Assembly: GCA_030830285.1 (NCBI GenBank) | Contig: JAURNF010000037.1 | Span: 1-35,452 of the forward strand | Reading direction: 5' to 3' | DNA from: Candidatus Kapaibacterium sp. | GTDB lineage: Bacteria; Bacteroidota; Ignavibacteria; Kapaibacteriales; Kapaibacteriaceae | DNA length: 35,452 nucleotides | Shown: positions 29,204 to 35,452 of the stretch, one piece after another | Numbering within the stretch: the first letter of the stretch is position 1 | Layout of the letters: each line of letters opens with the position of its first letter | Notes under the pieces: model-generated | What the model was told of the DNA's origin: nothing | Seen by the model: the letters and a program-made list of their open reading frames with translations, nothing else | Database searches by the model: none | Position numbers and translations under genes: made by a program

Positions 29204-29261
29204 CGGGAACGATCGTCGTACCGTCGCCGTTGTATAATCTTCATCATCTGTTTTTCATTCT

Positions 29262-31457
29262 ATGACCGACGACATTTTGAAATGGCAGCAGCAAGCTCTT
29301 GATGCTGTCATCGACATCGCCGGCCTTTCATCTCGTCCATCAGCCATTGTGCGCGCTCGTGCGCGCGTCATGGAGATCACCGACACAAGTGCTGCGTCAC
29401 TTGAGGTCATTGCGTCGACGCTTCGTGAAATCGGCATCTCTGCACAGTGTCAGCGGGTGACCGTTTCTACGCCCTTGCCTGTGGCTGCTACGCGTGTTTT
29501 GACGCTCGATAGGGACGGGTGGATCATTCAGACGACGATTTCTGCTTCCAACCCATGGTCTGCGGTTATCGGTGAGCGTTCTGACATTCAAGTGATCTTG
29601 ATCAACGGTCGCTACCACTCTGTGTTCACAGGCGATTCCTCGATGCCTGATCACCGCGGACATCCGCTCTACGACTCAAAGCATCATGGCCTTGACAAGG
29701 ATGCGAAGGAACTCCCGTACCGATTCCGTGACGTATGGCCGTCGATCAAGCGCATGCTTCGACTTGAGCGACGTGACATCTGGATTGTGATGATTTACTC
29801 AATCGTTACAAGTCTTCTCGGGTTGGTAGTACCGCTGAGTTCACAGTCAATCGTCAACGCCGTTGCATTGGGTGTATTTAGTCAACAGCTGATCGTCCTG
29901 TGTGTTGTCGTGTTTCTTGCACTCACGGCAATGGCGTTTCTCGACGTCCTCGAACGGCATGTGATCGATATGATCCAGCGTCGCATGTTTGTGTCAACGG
30001 CCTTTGATATTGTCTACCGACTTCCCCACCTGACAAATGCCGTCATGCGACGCTCGTACGGTCCAGAGCTGGTGAACAGATTCTTTGACGTAATCACCGT
30101 TCAGAAGTCAGTCGCAAAGTTTCTGCTCGAGGGTACGAATGCCTTGCTTGTGGTTCTCACCGGACTGATCGTTCTTGGCATTTATCATCCGTTCTTTCTT
30201 GTCTACGACGTTGTGTTCATTCTGTTCATCCCGTTCCTCATTTTCATTCTTGGTCGGGGTGCTGTAACGACAGCTGTCAAAACATCAAAGATGAAGTACA
30301 TGGCCGCCGCTTGGCTTGAGGACGTTGCACGTAATCAGCTGGGATTCAAGCTTACACGCACGAGCCCGTTCATCTTCACACGAGTCGATGACATCAGCAC
30401 TGGATATGTCGAGGCACGCCAGAAGCACTTCCTCATCATGGCGCGCCAAATATTTGGCTCGTACATTTTCCGGGGATTTGCCACTGTTGGCGTTCTGGCC
30501 CTTGGCGGTATCCTCGTGATCGAACAGGCTATCTCACTTGGCCAACTGGTCGCAGCTGAGATCATCATCATCCTTGTGTTTGGCGCCATGGATAAGTTGA
30601 TAACCCAGTTCGATTCGTACTACGACATGGTAGCTGCATTGAACAAGATCAGCGGTCTTGTTGATCAAGAACTTGAGGACGTCGGTGGCTTGCATGTGCC
30701 GCATTACGACGACGGTGCTGAATTGGCTGCGCATAACTTGTCATTTACATACGACGATCAGCAGATTCTCAGTGACGTAAACTTCAAGATATCTCGTGGT
30801 GAACGCGTTAGTCTTATCGGCGCAAGTGGTTCTGGCAAGTCTACCCTTGCAGCGATCATTTTGGGACTTGAAGCTCCCAACCGTGGCACAGTTGAAGTGA
30901 ACGGTATCGATACCCGAACCGCTGATCTGCGCTCCTTGCGAAAGCACGTCGGGTACATCTTCTCAGAAAATCAGATTATTCCAGGGACCGTGCTTGAGAA
31001 CATCACTCTCGGTCGCGAAGTCTCGTATGATGATCTCACCTGGGCACTTGAGATGGCATGCTTGCCTGACGTCGTGCGTGGGCTTCCTAACGGTTTGCAC
31101 ACAATGCTATCGGCGACAGGCGACAACGTCGCACTTGGTGTTCGCCGGATGATTCTCTTTGCTCGTATGATTCTCGATCGCCCAGAGCTACTTGTTATCG
31201 ACGAAGGCTTTGAAGGGATTGATGATGGCACAAAGCTCAGAATGTTCGGCAACATTGTTGCGTGGAAACACTGGACTGTGATGAACATCACGCACGATCC
31301 TGAATTGCTTCAGCGTACGCGTCGGGCGATTATCCTACAACAAGGGCGCATTGTCGAACAAGGTGCCGTGCCAGATATGCTCATAGGTAGTTCGACACTA
31401 GCGAAGCTCTTCCCAGAGCTGTGTACAGCAGCATCGAAGGGAGGCAGCAATGGCTGA
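29262..31457 (+). CDS. Type I-secretion-like ABC transporter with atypical NBD
   Basis: TM domain, Walker A GASGSGKST, Walker B LLVIDE, H-loop NITHD; the signature region reads NVALGVRRM rather than LSGGQRQR. Followed by HlyD and TolC family genes. Confidence 0.88.
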   Translation: MTDDILKWQQQALDAVIDIAGLSSRPSAIVRARARVMEITDTSAASLEVIASTLREIGISAQCQRVTVSTPLPVAATRVLTLDRDGWIIQTTISASNPWSAVIGERSDIQVILINGRYHSVFTGDSSMPDHRGHPLYDSKHHGLDKDAKELPYRFRDVWPSIKRMLRLERRDIWIVMIYSIVTSLLGLVVPLSSQSIVNAVALGVFSQQLIVLCVVVFLALTAMAFLDVLERHVIDMIQRRMFVSTAFDIVYRLPHLTNAVMRRSYGPELVNRFFDVITVQKSVAKFLLEGTNALLVVLTGLIVLGIYHPFFLVYDVVFILFIPFLIFILGRGAVTTAVKTSKMKYMAAAWLEDVARNQLGFKLTRTSPFIFTRVDDISTGYVEARQKHFLIMARQIFGSYIFRGFATVGVLALGGILVIEQAISLGQLVAAEIIIILVFGAMDKLITQFDSYYDMVAALNKISGLVDQELEDVGGLHVPHYDDGAELAAHNLSFTYDDQQILSDVNFKISRGERVSLIGASGSGKSTLAAIILGLEAPNRGTVEVNGIDTRTADLRSLRKHVGYIFSENQIIPGTVLENITLGREVSYDDLTWALEMACLPDVVRGLPNGLHTMLSATGDNVALGVRRMILFARMILDRPELLVIDEGFEGIDDGTKLRMFGNIVAWKHWTVMNITHDPELLQRTRRAIILQQGRIVEQGAVPDMLIGSSTLAKLFPELCTAASKGGSNG

Positions 31458-32724
31458 TTCACAACGTCGTCCTGACACATCGACAGATGTGTTTGCGGCC
31501 GAACGAGCTCACCGAAGCGTGTTTCGTCTGGTTACCACGAACAAGGGACATCGCAATCTCGTTATTGTACTCGCCGCCATGGTCGCAGTCATCATTGCGT
31601 TTCTCGTCCTCGTGCCATGGCAGCAGACGGTACGTGGTTCGGGGAAGGTCACATCGTTTGCTCCTGAAGCACGTCCTCAAACTGTTGAAAGCCGAATCAA
31701 CGGACGCATTGTGCGTTGGTATGTGCGTGAAGGTGCACGGGTTCGTAAGGGCGACACGATTGCAATTCTTGCCGACATCAACGTCAACTTCCTCGACTCG
31801 AATCTGCTTGGTCGACTTCAGTCACTGAGAGACAACGTCGAGAGTGCGCAAGATCGGTCAATTGCAGTTGCAACTGAACGACGCAAGCAAGCACTGCAGC
31901 GATATGATGCATCGCGCGCACGTCTTGATAACGCACGAATTGAGTGTGCAACGGCGCGCATTCGCTATGTGCGAGCAGACACCTTGTTCCGTCAAGATGT
32001 CGTGTCGAGACGTGAGTTCGAAACTGCCCAACTCAATCTCCAGAAGGCCGTAGCAGACTCGGTGAATGCCGTAGCATCAGTGAATGTTGCGCAGCAGGAT
32101 GTCACAGCAGCACTTGCCGAGGAAGAGCGCGTTGTCAACCAAGCTATTGTGAGTGTGCAGGAAGCTGATGTTCGGTTGAGCAATACGGAAAACCGACTCG
32201 GCTTTGGTGTCATCTTAGCGCCGCTTGACGGAACCGTTGTGCGCATCGCAAAGGCTGGTGCCGGACAAACCGTGAGGGAGGGTGATGAACTTGCCCTCAT
32301 CGTGCCAACGACAACTGATCAGGCTGTTGAGATCTATGTCAGCAGTATGGATGCCGCACTGATCTCGCCTGGTCGTATGGTATCGCTGCACTTTAGTGGT
32401 TTCCCAGCGTTTCAGTTCAGCGGATGGCGAAACATCAATGTCGGCATCTTCCACGGCACAGTAAAGGTGGTTGATGCCGTTGATGAAGGCACAGGCCGCT
32501 TCCGAGTGCTTGTAGTGCCGTTCGAAGAGCCTGGTTACACGCAATGGCCAGACGAACAATTCCTACGTCAGGGTACGGACGCCTCAGCTTGGGTGCTTCT
32601 TGATGAAGTCTCAATCGGATATGAACTCTGGCGTCAGCTCATGGGCTTCCCGCCTCAGTTCCCAGTGCCAGTAAAGGATGAACGCGTGAAACAGCAGGAA
32701 TCTCAGGCGAAGGCAAAGAAATGA
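31450..32724 (+). CDS. HlyD-family periplasmic adaptor / membrane fusion protein
   Basis: N-terminal TM; barrel-sandwich halves VESRINGRIVRWYVREGARVRKGDTIAIL and ILAPLDGTVVRIAKAGAGQTVREGDELALIV around a coiled coil. Overlaps the ABC gene end by 8 nt. Confidence 0.93.
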   Translation: MADSQRRPDTSTDVFAAERAHRSVFRLVTTNKGHRNLVIVLAAMVAVIIAFLVLVPWQQTVRGSGKVTSFAPEARPQTVESRINGRIVRWYVREGARVRKGDTIAILADINVNFLDSNLLGRLQSLRDNVESAQDRSIAVATERRKQALQRYDASRARLDNARIECATARIRYVRADTLFRQDVVSRREFETAQLNLQKAVADSVNAVASVNVAQQDVTAALAEEERVVNQAIVSVQEADVRLSNTENRLGFGVILAPLDGTVVRIAKAGAGQTVREGDELALIVPTTTDQAVEIYVSSMDAALISPGRMVSLHFSGFPAFQFSGWRNINVGIFHGTVKVVDAVDEGTGRFRVLVVPFEEPGYTQWPDEQFLRQGTDASAWVLLDEVSIGYELWRQLMGFPPQFPVPVKDERVKQQESQAKAKK

Positions 32725-34091
32725 TCCTGCGTGTGCTTCCAATCATCGTGGCTGTGTGCATGGCGACATCAGTTGCTGCGCAGCAGATCGTCACACTCGA
32801 GTCCTACCTCCAACTCGTAGAACGTCAGCATCCTTCCCTACGCTCAGCCACATTTGAGCCAGAGCTTGCGGAAGCAGAGATTCGTTCTGCACTCGGCAGC
32901 TTCGACCCTCTCGTGAGTATGTCGTACGAGTATAAGGACAAGTCAGGCGCTGACAAGTTGAATCTGTTCGAGGGCTCACTTGAGCTGCCACTCGACATGA
33001 TGTTTGGTCCGAAGCTCAAGGCATCATACACACGCGGTCTCGGCACCAATGTGAATCCGGAGCAACTCACGACATTACCTGGTGAAGGCTCCGTAGGAAT
33101 ATCGTTGCCGGTGCTTCAAGGCATTTTCACCGACGCTCGCCGTAACACGCTTCGCAAAGCGATGCTGCGTCCGGATCTTGCACGCGCACAGTATCAACTC
33201 GAGCGCAACACATTGTTGCGTTCGGCAGCGCTTCGCTACTGGGATTGGAGCGAGGCCTTATCTGCTCTCGATGTAGCTGATTCGCTTCTCAGGCTTGCAC
33301 AGACCCGTGCGACCTTCATCAAGCGGCGCGTACTCGCGGGCGAGTCAGCAGGAATCGATACAGTTGAAATCCAACAAGAAGTGCAACGCCGTATCGGTGA
33401 ACGACTCCGAGCACTGCGCATCGTTGAGCAGTTCGCCATTGACGTTTCAGTATTCGTCTGGAATCCCGACGGCTCACAGCCGAATATGGCACTCCTTCGT
33501 CCGTTCCCGTTGCCACTCGATGAAGGCGCTGCGGTACGTCTTGAGGACCAAGTCGTACAGGCTCGCGCACTTCGTCCAGAACTTCAACGGATCGGCGTGC
33601 TACAAGAAACCTCCCGTCTCGATTCAGCACTGGCATCTGAGTTTCTCCGACCATACGTCGAGTTGGAGGCCGGTTTGATGTCATACGACGTCTCGGCTAT
33701 CAGTAAGCTCGACTACAAGGTTGGCGTGCGGGTACATCAACCATTGTTGTTTCGCCAAGCAAGCGCACAGGTTCAGACGGCAGGCATCGGCGTACAACGC
33801 GCCGACCTGTCGCGCTCTCTACTCGAGCGAATGGTCGATGCCGATGTCGCAAATGCTATTGTTAGTGTGGATCGCACCCGAGAACGCCTCCAAGCTGCCG
33901 AACAGGAACAAGACCTGGCACGGCGCATGGTAGACGCCGAGCAACAGCGCTTCCTTTCTGGTGATTCGTCACTCCTGGCAGTTAATCTCCGTGAGAGGTT
34001 TTACGCCGAGGCGCTCCTCCGCGTAATCTCTGCTCGCGCTGACCTTGCCCGCGCATTTATCAACCTGCGGTGGGCTACGGGAACCATCTGA
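32721..34091 (+). CDS. TolC-family outer membrane efflux protein
   Basis: Signal peptide ILRVLPIIVAVCMATSVAAQQ, VTLESYLQLVERQHPSLRSA, coiled-coil repeat structure, VNLRERFYAEALLRVISARADLARAFINLRWATG. ATGA overlap with the HlyD gene. Confidence 0.9.
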   Translation: MILRVLPIIVAVCMATSVAAQQIVTLESYLQLVERQHPSLRSATFEPELAEAEIRSALGSFDPLVSMSYEYKDKSGADKLNLFEGSLELPLDMMFGPKLKASYTRGLGTNVNPEQLTTLPGEGSVGISLPVLQGIFTDARRNTLRKAMLRPDLARAQYQLERNTLLRSAALRYWDWSEALSALDVADSLLRLAQTRATFIKRRVLAGESAGIDTVEIQQEVQRRIGERLRALRIVEQFAIDVSVFVWNPDGSQPNMALLRPFPLPLDEGAAVRLEDQVVQARALRPELQRIGVLQETSRLDSALASEFLRPYVELEAGLMSYDVSAISKLDYKVGVRVHQPLLFRQASAQVQTAGIGVQRADLSRSLLERMVDADVANAIVSVDRTRERLQAAEQEQDLARRMVDAEQQRFLSGDSSLLAVNLRERFYAEALLRVISARADLARAFINLRWATGTI

Positions 34092-34099
34092 TTCCCGTA
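34076..34099 (+). terminator. Stem-loop at the end of the exporter operon, terminator-like but without a strong U-tract
   Basis: TACGGGAA-CCATCTGA-TTCCCGTA, 8-bp perfect stem; the TGA stop of the TolC gene is in the loop. Confidence 0.45.
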
Positions 34100-34139
34100 T
34101 CTTTGAAGCCCTCTTCTCTTGTTTCAATTCGAGAGTACC

Positions 34140-34886
34140 ATGAATATCCTCGTTTGCATTAGCCAGGTGCCTGATACAACAACACGTGTTGCGGTCGGTC
34201 CCGATGGCAAAAGCATTAATCCTGCCGGTGTCAAATTCATCCTCAATCCATACGATGAGTTTGCAATCGAAGAAGGTCTTCGACTGAAAGAACAACACGG
34301 CGGAAGTGTAACAACAGTGACGGTTGGTCCAGATTCGGCGAAGGAGGTGCTCCGCACGGCGCTGGCGATGGGTTCCGACGCAGCTGTTGTCGTTAAGGAT
34401 GACGCACGAGGAGACTCGTTTGTCGTGGCTTCGGCAATTGCCGAGCTTGCAAAGGAATCGTCGCCTGATGTCATCATCTTTGGTCGTCAGTCGATCGATT
34501 TCGATTCGTTCGTGCTTCCGTCAATGGTCGCTGAACTCTTGAACTGGCCTAGCATTTCGATGGTATCCTCGCTCTCGATTACTGGCACAAACGTTACTGC
34601 AGAGCGCGACATCGAAGGTGGTCGTGAGCAAGTAACATCGTCGCTTCCATGCGTCATCAGCGCACAGAAAGGTCTGAATGAGCCACGCTATCCAAAGCTT
34701 CCAGACATCATGAAGGCGAAGTCGAAGCCGATCACAGAGCGCGCTGCCTCGTCGGTATCTCCACGCGTTGAAACGCTCGAAATGCAACTACCTGACAACA
34801 AGCGTCTGAACCGCGTCTTTGGTGATACGGATGCTGATCTCGATCAGGTCGTACGTCTCCTCCACGAAGAAGCAAAGGTCATCTAA
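34140..34886 (+). CDS. etfB: Electron transfer flavoprotein beta subunit
   Basis: MNILVCISQVPDTTTRVAVGPDGKSINPAGVKFILNPYDEFAIEEGLRLKE..., DVIIFGRQSIDFDSFVLPSMVAELLNWPSIS. Confidence 0.96.
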   Translation: MNILVCISQVPDTTTRVAVGPDGKSINPAGVKFILNPYDEFAIEEGLRLKEQHGGSVTTVTVGPDSAKEVLRTALAMGSDAAVVVKDDARGDSFVVASAIAELAKESSPDVIIFGRQSIDFDSFVLPSMVAELLNWPSISMVSSLSITGTNVTAERDIEGGREQVTSSLPCVISAQKGLNEPRYPKLPDIMKAKSKPITERAASSVSPRVETLEMQLPDNKRLNRVFGDTDADLDQVVRLLHEEAKVI

Positions 34887-34888
34887 CA

Positions 34889-35452
34889 ATGAGCATTCTT
34901 GTCGTACTCGAACCTCAAGGCGATGGGCTCAAGCGCTCATCGTACGAAGCACTCACAGCCGCTCGTGGCCTTGCCAATGGAGCAGCTATTCATGGTATCG
35001 CGTTTAATGCAAGCGAACAACAACTTGCCCCAGCTGGTGCCTATGGGTTGTCTTCATGCATGGTAGTAGCCGGTGCTGACGTTGCGTCGAAGCCAAGTCA
35101 TGTTGCAGCTGCAATCGCAGAAGCGGCATCATCATGCGGTGCAACCACTGTAATCCTCACGGCAAACGCGTTCGGTAAGGAAATCGCCCCTCGCGTTGCA
35201 GTACGCATGCAGGCTGGTCTGTTGCCTGACTGTGTGGAGCTGAGTGGAACATCTGCTGCTCCTGTCGCCGTGCGTCCAGTCTATGCCGGTAAGGCGAAGA
35301 TTGGTGTGAAGTCAACAACATCTGCAACGGTGTGCACGCTGCGTCCAAACGTATTCACAGCGAAGGCTGACGCAGGCGCTACGGTCTCAACACAGGCGTT
35401 CAGTCCAGCAATTGATGGGTCGCTCCGTTCAACAGTAGTAACAGGTGTTACA
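34889..35452 (+). CDS. etfA: Electron transfer flavoprotein alpha subunit, truncated by window end
   Basis: MSILVVLEPQGDGLKRSSYEALTAARGLANGAAIHGIAF...TVILTANAFGKEIAPRVAVRMQAGLLPDCVEL; open to the end of the window, immediately after etfB. Confidence 0.93.
   Translation, partial: MSILVVLEPQGDGLKRSSYEALTAARGLANGAAIHGIAFNASEQQLAPAGAYGLSSCMVVAGADVASKPSHVAAAIAEAASSCGATTVILTANAFGKEIAPRVAVRMQAGLLPDCVELSGTSAAPVAVRPVYAGKAKIGVKSTTSATVCTLRPNVFTAKADAGATVSTQAFSPAIDGSLRSTVVTGVT

Noticed and set aside
29233-29238. TATAAT between uvrA and the ABC exporter as a promoter -10
   Set aside because: No convincing -35 at 16-18 nt upstream; a single hexamer is not enough to call.
1-35452. CRISPR array, tRNA/rRNA genes, transposases, integrases, phage or toxin-antitoxin genes
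   Set aside because: Looked for and not recognised; no regularly spaced repeats, cloverleaf-like intergenic segments or mobile-element ORFs seen by eye. tRNAscan/Infernal would be decisive.

Overview
The window reads as a bacterial chromosomal segment that is almost entirely coding. Protein content suggests an LPS-bearing member of the Bacteroidota/Chlorobi (FCB) side of the tree, possibly a Kapabacteria-like lineage; this is inference only. Polarity flips once: every convincing gene before ~23.35 kb is on the minus strand and every one after it is on the plus strand, with only 27 bp between the divergent kdsA and ftsK start codons. Minus-strand content (right to left): kdsA-lptC-tpiA-pgsA-pgpA; an HU protein with a lysine/alanine-rich tail and a clear intrinsic terminator; pyrB-carB-prmC; a STAS protein; an ExbB-ExbD-ExbD-TonB-small membrane protein-PstS-like lipoprotein-TPR cluster; the conserved DUF177-rpmF-plsX-fabH-fabD-fabG-acpP-fabF-rnc cluster; and a truncated peptidase-MA-like/beta-propeller protein. 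Plus-strand content: ftsK, uvrA, a three-gene type I-like exporter (ABC-HlyD-TolC), etfB and a truncated etfA. Most of this is ordinary housekeeping DNA. The best candidates for something under-described are (i) the exporter, whose ABC ATPase lacks a recognisable LSGGQ signature and Q-loop glutamine while keeping Walker A, Walker B and the H-loop, and has a degenerate C39-like N-terminus; (ii) the TonB/ExbBD cluster joined to an orphan PstS-like lipoprotein, a TPR protein and a STAS protein; and (iii) several perfect stem-loops at gene 3' ends, some embedding the stop codon, without U-tracts. No CRISPR array, tRNA, rRNA, transposase or phage gene was recognised. No database search was run; family calls come from motifs recognised by eye.
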